Shown here: piece after piece, positions 8,536 to 17,026 of the stretch
Numbering within the stretch: the stretch's first letter is position 1
How the letters are laid out: the number at the start of each line of letters is the position of its first letter
Assembly: GCA_900450595.1 (NCBI GenBank)
Contig: UGGS01000001.1
Span: 744,001-808,000 of the forward strand
DNA from: [Flavobacterium] thermophilum
GTDB taxonomy: Bacteria > Bacillota > Bacilli > Bacillales > Anoxybacillaceae
Direction of reading: 5' to 3'
Length of the DNA stretch: 64,000 bases
The notes under the pieces: generated by a model
What the model was told of the DNA's origin: nothing
Seen by the model: only the letters and a program-made list of their open reading frames with translations
The model's database searches: none
Made by a program: the position numbers and the translations under genes

Positions 8536-8671
8536 CTCTTCAAACTCCTTAGCTGCACATTTCGTTTTTCATTTTACAAAAACCGCCCTCCGTCGGCTAT
8601 GGCGGACATCGCATCGATCCGACGGGAGGACGAAACGAATCGAAGCAACCGGGCGGTGCGGGCAGGAGCCG

Positions 8672-9841
8672 TCAATCGATGCCTGCCGTTTCCACGCGGG
8701 AAAGGAACTGGCTAAGCGCCTCAAGGGACGGAAAAGCAGCTTGCCCCTGCCGCTCGTTGCCGCCCCCTTTGCCGCCAAACAGGGCGGCTTGTTCTTTCAG
8801 CCAGTTCCCTGCATGGAGCAAGGAAGACGGTGCTTTGGCGATCACGGCGCGCCAATCGGAGGTGGAGGCGAGAAGCGCGGTTTTGCCATAACGGTCGGCG
8901 ATCAGACGGGCGATCATTTGCAGTTCTTTTGCCCCATATTGGTCGTAACGGCCAATCACTGCACGTCCTGATTCGGCGGCGGCCCGTTCGGCTTCGACGG
9001 CAAAGACGATTGCCTCGTATTGGCGCAGCCGTTTTTCCCATTCTTTTTTCTCTTGTTCCCATTTTGCGATCACGTCGAGCAGCTGATCGCGGCTTGTCCC
9101 GAACCGACCTGCTGCCGCCTGCACGACGCGGTGGGTTTGCTGGTAGTCGGCAAGCGCCCGGCCGCCGCAAAGAAAGGAAAGACGCGTCATGCCGCGATGG
9201 CGCTCTGCTTTCAGCAATTTGATCACGCCGATTTCGCCCGTGCGTTTCACATGGGTGCCGCAGCACGCCGACAAATCGATCCCTTTCATCTCGACAACAC
9301 GGACAGAACCTTGGACATCGGGACGCTTGCGAAACGGCATCCGTTCTGCTTCTTCCGGCGTCACCCAATACGTCTCGACCGGGAGATTCGCGTAAATGAG
9401 TTCGTTGGCCCGGTTTTCCACTGCCAGCATGTCTGCTTCCGTCAGCGCACCCGCCGTGATGTCGATTGTGACGACCTCGCGCCCAAGGTGAAAACCGACT
9501 GTTTCGGCGCCGAGCTGTTCAACGAGTACAGCGGATAATAAATGTTGGCCGCTATGCTGTTGTGTATGATCGCGGCGCCGTTTCCTATCAAGGACGCATG
9601 AAACGGCGCCCATTCCCGGGTGGGCAGGAAGGCGGTGATACACTTCCCCGTTTTCGTCAAACACATCGAGCACCGGCAAGCCGGCGATCGTGCCGGCGTC
9701 AGACGGTTGGCCACCGCCTTCCGGGTAAAACGCTGTTTCCGCCAAGGTGACAATGTATGTTTCGCCGTCTTGGCGGACGCTTGTCACCGTTGTCGTCCAC
9801 ACGTCAACATCCGGCGCCGTATAGTACAACTTTTTCGTCAC
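8672..9841 (-). CDS. alaX: Alanyl-tRNA editing protein AlaX-L
   Basis: Free-standing editing enzyme that hydrolyses mis-charged tRNA(Ala). It has an N-terminal beta-barrel segment with PEGGGQPSDAG, the zinc motifs HTQQHSGQH (HxxxH) and CCGTHV (CxxxH), and a C-terminal DHHA1-like domain (about 270-389), which marks the long AlaX-2/L form. Length is 389 residues. GTG 9841 has AAAGGAT eight bases upstream. A promoter with an embedded palindrome lies about 110 bp upstream (9955-9982). Confidence 0.9.
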   Translation of the reverse strand: MTKKLYYTAPDVDVWTTTVTSVRQDGETYIVTLAETAFYPEGGGQPSDAGTIAGLPVLDVFDENGEVYHRLPAHPGMGAVSCVLDRKRRRDHTQQHSGQHLLSAVLVEQLGAETVGFHLGREVVTIDITAGALTEADMLAVENRANELIYANLPVETYWVTPEEAERMPFRKRPDVQGSVRVVEMKGIDLSACCGTHVKRTGEIGVIKLLKAERHRGMTRLSFLCGGRALADYQQTHRVVQAAAGRFGTSRDQLLDVIAKWEQEKKEWEKRLRQYEAIVFAVEAERAAAESGRAVIGRYDQYGAKELQMIARLIADRYGKTALLASTSDWRAVIAKAPSSLLHAGNWLKEQAALFGGKGGGNERQGQAAFPSLEALSQFLSRVETAGID

Positions 9842-9954
9842 AACCGTTTCATCCTTTCGTCTTCCGAATGCTTTTCTTTCATATTAGCAAATTCCCTCGC
9901 GTTTGCCTATCGCCGATCTTTTTGGCCGCTTTTTCCCGTTGGCAATTGGCCAAA

Positions 9955-9982
9955 TCTATAGAACAATGTTCTAAATAAACAA
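9955..9982 (-). promoter_or_regulatory. Putative alaX promoter with palindromic operator
   Basis: On the minus strand TTGTTT (9982-9977), a 16-bp spacer and TATAGA (9960-9955) form a sigma-A-like promoter. The spacer and -10 contain the palindrome TAGAACAATGTTCTA (9959-9973), well placed for a repressor. The same half-site lies in the MATE promoter at 7207-7220. Confidence 0.5.
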
Positions 9983-10118
9983 TATTCACAAAAGAAAAAG
10001 AACAGACCGTAGACAGCTCTTCCTCTAGAAACACTCTGATGTTTTGGGACAAGTCCAACGTTCAAACGGTTTGACAAAGGAAGCGGGTTGCAGCGATGTT
10101 TGTTGAACATGATTTTAT

Positions 10119-11180
10119 CTTAATTAGGCGAGAAGACTCCCACTTCAACGAAGCGAAGCGGAGTAAGTGGGAGATGAATCGCCTTAACTATATTTTGCTG
10201 AAAATAGGATAGATTCAGTAAAATATGGTATAATATAGTTAGATGGGAGGTGAAAAAATGTATTTTTGTATCAAACAACAGCTAAATGGTTTGACCAAAG
10301 AAGAATACTTGACTCTTCGAGAACTGTGCCATATTGCCAAGAACATGTACAACGTCGGATTGTACAATGTCAGACAATACTATTTTGAACACAAGGAATT
10401 TCTTAATTATGAGAAAAATTATCATCTTGCCAAAACTAACGAAAACTATAAGCTGTTAAACAGCAACATGGCACAGCAAATTTTAAAAAAGGTCAATGAA
10501 GCCTTTAAATCTTTCTTTGGTTTGATCAGTCTTGCCAAACAAGGAAAATATGACCACAAGGCTATCAGTATTCCAAAATATCTTAAAAAAGATGGCTTTC
10601 ATTCACTGATCATTGGCCAGATTCGTATAGACGGCAACAAATTCACGATACCGTATTCTCGCCTATTTAAAAAGACTCACAAGCCTATCACGATAACGAT
10701 TCCGCCTGTGTTACTGGACAAAAAGATTAAGCAGATTGAAATCATTCCTAAGCATCATGCCAGGTTCTTTGAGATTCAGTACAAATATGAAATGCCTGAA
10801 GATCAAAGAGAATTAAATGACCAAAAAGCACTGGCCATTGATTTAGGATTAAACAATCTTGCCACTTGTGTCACATCAGATGGCAGATCATTCATCATTG
10901 ATGGGCGGAGATTAAAAAGTATAAATCAATGGTTTAACAAAGAAAATGCCAGACTTCAAAGCATAAAAGATAAGCAAAAAATCAAAGGCACCACTCGTAA
11001 ACAGGATGTCAATGGCGCATTAAACATCTTAAAGAAAAGTAAAGCTGTAGACCTGAGTGTCTTATGCTCTAGCGGCGAAGTGGACACGCCTCAAAGAATA
11101 AGGATTGCTTGAAGCAGTCAAACTTCTTTGGAAGCCCCTACTTCAAATTTTCGCTAGAAAATTAAGTGGGGGTAGTTCAC
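10119..11180 (+). mobile_element. IS200/IS605-family TnpB element, deletion derivative class 1 (copy A)
   Basis: A 1062-bp element directly 3' of TTTAT (10114-10118). The left end CTTAATTAGGCG begins an imperfect hairpin (CTCCCACTT against AAGTGGGAG). The right end is another hairpin (CCCCTACTT..AATTTTC, loop GCTA) and closes with GTAGTTCAC. There is no target duplication and no tnpA. It carries one tnpB frame with an internal in-frame deletion. Ends match copies at 12869-14852, 30036-30106 (left end only) and 48649-49374. It lies 48 bp upstream of the ilvA promoter. Confidence 0.85.
10258..11112 (+). pseudogene. tnpB: TnpB with in-frame internal deletion
   Basis: RNA-guided nuclease family TnpB (IS1341 type), 284 residues instead of roughly 385-400. 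The N-terminal domain and the first RuvC motif ([14 protein letters not shown], Asp) are intact up to TTRKQ. The frame then jumps directly to DVNGALNILKK, the last RuvC motif, so RuvC-II with its catalytic Glu and the region before RuvC-III are gone. Copies at 14266-14784 and 48717-49235 keep exactly the part missing here. The ribosome binding site GGGAGGTG before ATG 10258 is kept, so a dead TnpB could still be made. Confidence 0.85.
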
Positions 11181-11227
11181 GCAACAAAACTATATGCTAA
11201 AAATAATCCAAAACCAACTAGCAACAT

Positions 11228-11257
11228 TTGTCGGCGGCGAAATGCTTTGTATATAAT
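11228..11257 (+). promoter_or_regulatory. ilvA promoter
   Basis: TTGTCG (11228-11233), an 18-bp spacer and TATAAT (11252-11257). It lies about 50 bp from the ilvA start and 48 bp from the end of the TnpB element. Confidence 0.6.
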
Positions 11258-11304
11258 AAAACGGAGCGAAAACGAACCGATCGCCGATCGGAAAGGGTGG
11301 TTTG

Positions 11305-12516
11305 ATGATGTTGACGTTAACAGACATTGAACAAGCGCGAGCGAAAATGAAAGGCATCGTCCACCAAACGCCGCTTGAGCATTCGCAAACGTTCAGCCGG
11401 CTGTCTGGCAATGATGTATATATGAAACTCGAAAATTTGCAAAAAACGGGCTCGTTTAAAGTAAGAGGTTCATTCAATAAAATTATGTCGCTCACGGAAG
11501 AAGAAAGGGCGCGAGGCGTCATCGCCGCTTCAGCCGGCAACCACGCCCAAGGGGTCGCCTACGCAAGCGGCATGCTTCATATTCCGTGCACGATCGTCAT
11601 GCCAAAAGGCGCGCCGCTCAGCAAAATTGAAGCGACGAAAAGCTACGGGGCGGAAGTCGTGCTGTACGGCGATGTGTTTGACGAGTCTTTGGAATATGCG
11701 TTAGAGTTGCAGCGTGAACGGGGGATGACGTTTGTTCATCCGTTTGACGACTTGGCGGTGATGGCCGGCCAAGGGACGATCGGCTTAGAGCTGATCGAGC
11801 AGCTTCCCGACGTCGATGTCGTTCTTTGTCCAGTCGGCGGCGGCGGGTTGCTTGCGGGGGTGGCGCTTACGTTAAAACAGCTGAAGCCGTCGGTTGAAGT
11901 GTACGGCGTTGAGTCATCGGCTTGCCCCGGCATGACGGCGGCCATACGCCATAAACAGCCCGTCTCCATTGCCGCATCGAATACGATCGCCGATGGGATT
12001 GCCGTGAAAAAGCCGGGCAATATTACGTACCAATACATTGAGCAATACGTCGATGGCGTTGTATGCGTGGAAGAGGCGGAAATTTCGCGGACGATGCTGT
12101 ATGTGCTCGAGCGGAACAAGCTGTTGATCGAAGGGGCGGCAGCTTGTCCGCTGGCGGCATTGTTGTATCAAAAGCTGCCGTTTCGCGGCAAAAAAGTCGC
12201 CGCCATTTTAAGCGGCGGCAACGTCGATGTGACGCTCATTTCCCGCATCATCGAGCGGGGGCTTGTCGAAGCGGGGCGGTTTGTGACGTTTACAACGGTC
12301 ATCTCCGACAAGCCGGGCCAGTTGAACAAACTGCTTCGCATTATCGCCGAGCTCGAGGCGAATGTCATGTCGATTCATCATCAGCGCATCGGCGCCAAGG
12401 TGCTGCCAGGTCAGGCGGAAATTCACTTTTCGCTCGAGACGAAAAACGAAGACCATATTCAGCAAATCTACCAAGTGTTGTTGAAAGAAGGCTACGATGT
12501 ACAGTTTTACCGATGA
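11305..12516 (+). CDS. ilvA: Threonine ammonia-lyase (threonine dehydratase)
   Basis: PLP enzyme converting threonine to 2-oxobutyrate and ammonia. The PLP lysine is in the KTGSFKVRG motif, the ASAGNHAQGVA cofactor-binding loop follows, and the glycine-rich PVGGGGLLAG phosphate cup is present. The last ~75 residues (FTTVISDKPGQLNKLLRII) form one ACT-like regulatory domain, so this is the ~400-residue TdcB-like form with one ACT domain. ATG 11305 or 11308 fits AAAGGGTGG upstream; a TTG at 11302 is less likely. Confidence 0.92.
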   Translation: MMLTLTDIEQARAKMKGIVHQTPLEHSQTFSRLSGNDVYMKLENLQKTGSFKVRGSFNKIMSLTEEERARGVIAASAGNHAQGVAYASGMLHIPCTIVMPKGAPLSKIEATKSYGAEVVLYGDVFDESLEYALELQRERGMTFVHPFDDLAVMAGQGTIGLELIEQLPDVDVVLCPVGGGGLLAGVALTLKQLKPSVEVYGVESSACPGMTAAIRHKQPVSIAASNTIADGIAVKKPGNITYQYIEQYVDGVVCVEEAEISRTMLYVLERNKLLIEGAAACPLAALLYQKLPFRGKKVAAILSGGNVDVTLISRIIERGLVEAGRFVTFTTVISDKPGQLNKLLRIIAELEANVMSIHHQRIGAKVLPGQAEIHFSLETKNEDHIQQIYQVLLKEGYDVQFYR

Positions 12517-12729
12517 GCGTGCGATGGAAAACGGTTTGTGTTTCGCCACTGTCTGTTAAGCAAACAGTGGAAAAGCCGTCTTGGAAATCATGTTCACAGG
12601 GCTGCCAAATAAACTTCATCGGCATCGTCGCCTCGCTTTTTTGAGAGCGGGCTTCCTCCTTTCTTTGCAGTTGGCCGATGCAGACTTAGGGGCATCGGCA
12701 GTCCTCTCGGTTTGACGCCACAAATGCCA
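12517..12729. other. Intergenic region with two hairpins
   Basis: No gene is seen. CCACTGT (12547-12553) pairs with ACAGTGG (12564-12570), and GCCGATGC (12674-12681) pairs perfectly with GCATCGGC (12692-12699). Neither has a clear T-run, so terminator status is uncertain; one may end ilvA. Confidence 0.4.
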
Positions 12730-12758
12730 TTGGCAACAGGGATGATTCATAGTATAAT
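12730..12758 (+). promoter_or_regulatory. Promoter of the disrupted GNAT gene
   Basis: TTGGCA (12730-12735), a 17-bp spacer and a perfect TATAAT (12753-12758), 34 bp before the GNAT start. Confidence 0.75.
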
Positions 12759-12939
12759 GGAAAAAATATCATTCGAAAAGCGGGGGAATTCTATGATTCG
12801 CCGGTTAACGGCCGAAGACGATCAACAAGTATTTTCGTTTTTGCGGCAAGATCCGTCGTTCAATTTATCTTAATTAGGCGAGAAGACTCCCACTTCAACG
12901 AAGCGAAGCGGAGTAAGTGGGAGATGAATCGCCTTAACT

Positions 12940-14188
12940 CAGGCGTGTTGATTATCCAATAAAATCCAAAGGGTATAGAAAAAAGAGCACCTTTCCTGTA
13001 GAATGTGAGTAGCGACACAAACAAACCCAGGAGGTGCTCTCTATGAACAAGCATACCACACTCCCGAATTTGATGCAAAAACTTGTTTCGGATGAAGAGA
13101 TTCAACTGATTGCCGAAGCGGTTGGGGATCGTGATTCGTCTCGAACCTTTACGTTGCGCGAGTGGATTCACTTCTTCCTGCTGGCCGCCATGCATCAATG
13201 GAAAAGCTTTCGCCACGGAGCCGATGTGGGGCCTCTGTATGGATTGCCGCGATTCCATTATTCCACAGTATCCAAGAAAGCGAAAGACGTTCCCTATGAC
13301 ATCATGAAACGCTTGTTGGCGTTGATCATTTCCAAGTGCAACCGCCAAACCCGCCGTTCGCTTCGGTTTCCCAAACCGCTTCGGGTGGTGGATTCGACGA
13401 CCGTCACGGTCGGGAAAAACCGCCTCCCATGGGCTCCGTATCACGGCGAACGCGCCGGAGTGAAGCTGCACGTCGCGTATTCGCCGGAATCCTCGTTGCC
13501 GGCAGACGTGGTGGAAACGACCGGACTGCGTCACGATGGCCCAGTGGGAGAACAGTTGACGAACGCTCAACAAGTGCTGGTGGAAGACCGGGCGTATTTC
13601 AAAATCGAACGCCTCGATCGATTTGTGGAGCAGCATCAGCTCTTTGTCATTCGGATGAAGGACAACATCGAACTTCATCAGAAAAAAAGCTTGAAACGCC
13701 TTTCCAGCACATCCTCATCGGTTCAAGCCGACTTCACGTGCCAGTTGGGGACGAAACAATGCCGCTCCACCAAGCGTCACCGGGTGGTGATCTTTCGAGA
13801 TGCGAATGGCCGCGACATTCGGGTCGTGACGAACCTCTTCCATGCGTCTGCGGAAACCATTGCCGACATGTACCAACAACGTTGGACTGTTGAGGTCTTT
13901 TTCCGTTGGGTGAAGCAATATCTGAATGTCCCGACCTTGTTTGGCACGACGGAAAATGCGGTATACAATCAGCTGTTTGCGGCGTTCATCGCGTATGTGT
14001 TGCTGCGATGGCTGTATGATCAAACCAAAAAACAGACGAACGTCTCTCTTTCCTTCATTTCGTTCGTTCGCCGTTTTTTCTCTGGGCAGCTTCCTCTCGA
14101 TTGGAAATCCGGGATGGCCGCTGCTTTGTTTGAGTATGCCCAAATTTATGGAAGGCGTATGTATAATTTTGGATAATCAACACTCGTG
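12940..14188 (+). mobile_element. IS4-family insertion sequence, copy 1
   Basis: A 1249-bp element with 20-bp terminal inverted repeats (left CAGGCGTGTTGATTATCCAA; 18 of 20 match the right end) and a 9-bp target duplication GCCTTAACT at 12931-12939 and 14189-14197. It sits in the left end of TnpB-element copy B. It resembles the IS5377 group of Geobacillus IS4 elements; this name is from memory and not verified. The second copy at 30107-31355 has the same length. Confidence 0.92.
13043..14176 (+). CDS. IS4-family DDE transposase
   Basis: A 377-residue cut-and-paste transposase. The DDE residues are in VVDSTTVTV (D1) and LVEDRAYF (D2). The IS4 signature Y-(2)-R-(3)-E-(6)-K is complete in YQQRWTVEVFFRWVKQYL and supplies the catalytic Glu. 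CAGGAGGTG precedes ATG 13043. The frame is intact, so the element is probably active. It differs from the other copy at two residues near the N-terminus (Gln/Arg and Thr/Pro) and at one further on (Thr/Ile in NVPTLFG). Confidence 0.95.
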   Translation: MNKHTTLPNLMQKLVSDEEIQLIAEAVGDRDSSRTFTLREWIHFFLLAAMHQWKSFRHGADVGPLYGLPRFHYSTVSKKAKDVPYDIMKRLLALIISKCNRQTRRSLRFPKPLRVVDSTTVTVGKNRLPWAPYHGERAGVKLHVAYSPESSLPADVVETTGLRHDGPVGEQLTNAQQVLVEDRAYFKIERLDRFVEQHQLFVIRMKDNIELHQKKSLKRLSSTSSSVQADFTCQLGTKQCRSTKRHRVVIFRDANGRDIRVVTNLFHASAETIADMYQQRWTVEVFFRWVKQYLNVPTLFGTTENAVYNQLFAAFIAYVLLRWLYDQTKKQTNVSLSFISFVRRFFSGQLPLDWKSGMAAALFEYAQIYGRRMYNFG

Positions 14189-14265
14189 GCCTTAACTATA
14201 TTTTGCTGAAAATAGGATAGATTCAGTAAAATATAGTATAATATAGTTAGATGGGAGGTGAAAAA

Positions 14266-14784
14266 ATGTATTTTTGTATCAAACAACAGCTAAATGGTTT
14301 GACCAAAGAAGAATACTTGACTCTTCGAGAACTGTGCCATATTGCCAAGAACATGTACAACGTCGGATTGTAAATTGGCAAACTTGTCATTGGCTATGCG
14401 GAAACATGGCAACGCAATATTAATCTAGGAAAAAAGACAAATCAAAACTTTGTCAATATTCCTCTCGGTAACATAAAAGAAAAACTAGAATATCTTTGTG
14501 AATTTTACGGCATTGAATTCTTGAAACAGGAAGAATCCTATACGTCTCAAGCCAGCTTTTTTGACGGCGATGAGATTCCTGAATATAATGCCGACAATCC
14601 AAAAGAATATAAGTTCAGCGGCAAACGTATTAAGCGCGGCTTGTATCGAACAAAGTCTGGCAAACTAATTAATGCTGATGTCAATGGCGCATTAAACATC
14701 TTAAAGAAAAGTAAAGCTGTAGACCTGAGTGTCTTATGCTCTAGCGGCGAAGTGGACACGCCTCAAAGAATAAGGATTGCTTGA
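14266..14784 (+). pseudogene. tnpB: TnpB minimal remnant with stop at the deletion junction
   Basis: The first 35 residues of TnpB (to MYNVGL) are followed by TAA (14371-14373). In the same frame comes the C-terminal part from IGKLVIGYAETWQ through RuvC-III (INADVNGALNIL) to the end. The deletion removed about 250 residues, including RuvC-I. The identical structure, including the stop, is at 48717-49235. It cannot encode a nuclease. It may persist because the element ends are mobilised in trans. Confidence 0.85.
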
Positions 14785-15614
14785 AGCAGTCAAACTTCTT
14801 TGGAAGCCCCTACTTCAAATTTTCGCTAGAAAATTAAGTGGGGGTAGTTCACTTATCATCGGCGATATTGAGTCGTTTGGCTATGACGCCGATTTCCAAG
14901 ACGTTTGGGGGCAGTTTGACGATGCCGGCTCGCTGAAGGCGGTGCTGCTCCGTTATTACGATTCCTACATTCCGTACGCGCCCGGCGATTTTGATGCCGA
15001 TGGCTTTGCTCGTCTCATCCGCGAGACAGCCCAATCATCGTCCATCCAGCTGTCTGGCAAGGCGGACATTGCCAGGCAGTTCGAAGAGCGGCTGCCGCTT
15101 GGGACGAAGCGAACGCTTTACTTTTGCGAGTGTCGGACGGATGAATACGCCCGCCAAGAAATGGGGGCGTTCGCCGTCAAAAAAGCCGAGTTGGCCGATG
15201 TCGACCGGATTCTCGACTTGCGGCGCCGCATTGCCGAATTTGAAACGAGGCCGTCGTCCCGCGATATGCTGGTGAAAGGGATGGAAACCAATTCAGCTAG
15301 AACGTACTACATTGAACAAGACGGCCGAATGGTGGCCGCCGCATCGACGTCAGCGGAAAACTCATTGTCGGCGATGATCGTCGGCGTCTGCACGGATCAA
15401 GGACATCGCGGGAAAGGATATGCGAGCGCCATCGTGGCGAAGCTCGTTTGCGATTTGCTCGCTGAAGGGAAGATGCCGTGCTTGTTTTACGACAATCCAA
15501 CCGCCGGCCGCATTTACCATCGCCTTGGTTTTCGCGATATCGGATTGTGGGCGATGTACCGTTAGAAGGGCGGAAGTCCCGCCAGCTTGCTTGTGTACAA
15601 AAGCAGGCTGGCGG

Positions 15615-15749
15615 TTATTGTCCGTCTGCGCCGTTGGGCGTGCCGCGGCGAATGTGCTCGCCGCCGTGCTCCCGCATCGCTTTTGCCTTGTCGTTGACGA
15701 GCTGTTTTTGGTCTACGATGGAAGAAGGTGTTTGTTTTTTGTTCGCCAT
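15615..15749 (-). CDS. Small hydrophilic protein of unknown function
   Basis: 44 residues (MANKKQTPSSIVDQKQ start), charged, with no membrane helix and no cysteine. ATG 15749 has GAGGTGAT seven bases upstream, which strongly supports translation. It lies six bases after the zinc-ribbon gene on the same strand and is probably co-transcribed. The size and composition resemble small spore-associated proteins, but I do not recognise the family. Confidence 0.65.
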   Translation of the reverse strand: MANKKQTPSSIVDQKQLVNDKAKAMREHGGEHIRRGTPNGADGQ

Positions 15750-15755
15750 ATGGAA

Positions 15756-16004
15756 TCACCTCAATGGAGACGATTTCGCGCGCTGAATGAACATGTCCGC
15801 ATCTTCGATCAGCCCGCAGACGCCGCATTGGACGCGGTAGCTCGGGCCGCGGTACGGGAGATGGAACGGTTCGAGCGCTTCGTTTGTGTATTCGTGCTCG
15901 ATGTCGCCGGTGTGCGGATCGAGCTTGACCGCACGCGGGTGCTGCTCAATGAGATGAAACCGCGTCCGGTTCGTTTTGCAGTTTGGGCATAGCATCGGTT
16001 CCAA
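15756..16004 (-). CDS. Small zinc-ribbon protein
   Basis: 82 residues with two Cys pairs, CPNCKTN near the N-terminus and CGVCG near residue 60, expected to bind one zinc. Between them is a conserved-looking stretch with LDPHTGDIEHEY. The TTG start at 16004 is chosen for GGAGGTG seven bases upstream; an ATG three codons in is the alternative. It shares an operon with the 44-residue gene. No function can be assigned. Confidence 0.7.
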   Translation of the reverse strand: MEPMLCPNCKTNRTRFHLIEQHPRAVKLDPHTGDIEHEYTNEALEPFHLPYRGPSYRVQCGVCGLIEDADMFIQRAKSSPLR

Positions 16005-16168
16005 TGGAAGCCACCTCCGGTTTTTATCTTTTGGAAAAACGGCCGTGGTTATGTATAGGTCATCTGTTTTGTTTCAGTTCGTGCGGCTAGGGGATAGGGC
16101 TCGCGCAGCCGATCGGACGATGTGCGGCGAAAGACGCCTCCATTTTTCGGGCGCCGGAACGATTTTTG

Positions 16169-16198
16169 TTGACAATGGCTGCAACTGTCGAGTATCTT
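16169..16198 (+). promoter_or_regulatory. tetR promoter
   Basis: Perfect TTGACA (16169-16174) and a -10-like TATCTT (16193-16198) at 18-bp spacing, about 65 bp upstream of the TetR start. Confidence 0.6.
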
Positions 16199-16262
16199 AA
16201 TAAACAAGAAGAAGATTTTGCTTTTTTCGAAATGTTTTACAGTTCAGGCGAAGGAGACTGTT

Positions 16263-16889
16263 ATGGCAGAGAAACCGCTTCGAGACCGCATTATCGACAC
16301 CGCTCTTCATTTGTTTGAGAAATATGGCTACCATGGCGTGACGGTCGACCGCATCGTCGCGGAAAGCGATACGTCGAAAGGCGGGTTTTACCATAATTTT
16401 AAATCAAAAGACGAGTTGCTTTACCATATTCATGACGTCTTTATTACGTATGCGCTGACGAAGGCGCAGGAAGCGTATGAAAGCTGTTCGACGCCGACCG
16501 AGCGCTTGTACGCCATCGTGCAGTCGTTTGTCAAAGTGTATCATTTATATAAACCACACATCACCGTGTTTTACCAGGAAAGCACGTACTTAAAACCGGA
16601 ATACGCTGAACCGATCAATGAAAAGCGCGAAGAGTTCAAGCAAATCATTTTTCGAGTCATTCGCGAGGGGATTGAAGCCGGGGAATTTCGTCCGGAGCTG
16701 TCGGTGGAGATTACTGGCATGTCCATTATCGGCATGGTCAACTGGACATACAAATGGTACAATCCGGACGGTCCGCTGTCCATTGAGGAGATCGCGGCGT
16801 ATTTTGCCGATTTCATTTTGCATGCGGTGCTTCGCAACCCGGCCAGTCCGGCGGCAGCCCCGTTTTTATGGCGGCCGGCCGCCGAATAA
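16263..16889 (+). CDS. TetR/AcrR family transcriptional regulator
   Basis: 208 residues. The N-terminal HTH (about 25-50; VTVDRIVAESDTSKGGFYHNF) is typical of TetR, and the C-terminal ligand domain is of the fatty-acid/acyl-CoA-responsive type. ATG 16263 has GAAGGAG eight bases upstream. It precedes the yng catabolic operon in the same direction, and the 137-bp gap between them holds two near-identical palindromes that are the likely operators. It should repress the operon until an acyl-CoA intermediate binds; this is inference from context. Confidence 0.85.
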   Translation: MAEKPLRDRIIDTALHLFEKYGYHGVTVDRIVAESDTSKGGFYHNFKSKDELLYHIHDVFITYALTKAQEAYESCSTPTERLYAIVQSFVKVYHLYKPHITVFYQESTYLKPEYAEPINEKREEFKQIIFRVIREGIEAGEFRPELSVEITGMSIIGMVNWTYKWYNPDGPLSIEEIAAYFADFILHAVLRNPASPAAAPFLWRPAAE

Positions 16890-16906
16890 GTTGTTGATCG
16901 TATACA

Positions 16907-16988
16907 GACCAACTAGTCGGTTTCGGAAACGCTTCAAAAAATCAAAACCGTTTACACTCGTTTCCTTACTGAAACCGACTAGTCGGTT
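16907..16988 (+). promoter_or_regulatory. Two TetR-type operators before yngJ
   Basis: Site 2 is a perfect 16-bp palindrome, AACCGACTAGTCGGTT (16973-16988). Site 1, GACCAACTAGTCGGTT (16907-16922), matches it with few changes. Their centres are 66 bp apart. Between them are two imperfect catabolite-responsive-element-like words (around 16924-16938 and 16943-16957), which suggest carbon control but are weak. Confidence 0.75.
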
Positions 16989-17026
16989 CAAATGATAGAA
17001 CATTTTCTATGGGGGAGAGGGACAGG

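Larger units (their letters stand above)
12869..14852 (+). mobile_element. TnpB element, deletion derivative class 2, interrupted by IS4 (copy B)
   Basis: It starts right after TTTAT (12864-12868) and ends in GTAGTTCAC (14852). Removing the IS4 element and one 9-bp duplication leaves 726 bp, exactly the length of copy C at 48649-49374, with the same internal deletion junction. The left and right hairpins are as in copy A. No duplication of the target is present, as is normal for IS200/IS605 elements. Confidence 0.88.
12793..15565 (+). pseudogene. GNAT N-acetyltransferase gene split by nested transposons
   Basis: The first 76 nt (12793-12868; MIRRLTAEDDQQVFSFLRQ, then DPSFN) and the rest (14853-15565) are separated by a 1984-bp insertion. 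Joining base 12868 to 14853 restores one open frame of 262 residues that reads SFNLFIIGDIESFGYD across the join. The C-terminal domain has the acetyl-CoA-binding GNAT motif (GVCTDQGHRGKGYASAIV). The gene kept its promoter. The downstream part is otherwise undamaged, so the insertion is recent and potentially reversible. The substrate is unknown. Confidence 0.9.

Noticed and set aside
10119..11180. Active RNA-guided TnpB nuclease system
   Set aside because: The RuvC-II glutamate region is deleted in copy A, and RuvC-I is missing from copies B and C, so no copy here can cut DNA.
12547..12699. CRISPR-like or attenuator hairpins after ilvA
   Set aside because: The two hairpins differ in sequence, are not repeated and have no T-run; there is no array anywhere in the window.
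12860..13678. Antisense frame within the IS4 transposase gene (272 codons), also present in copy 2
   Set aside because: Present only because the IS is duplicated; no start signal and no domain.
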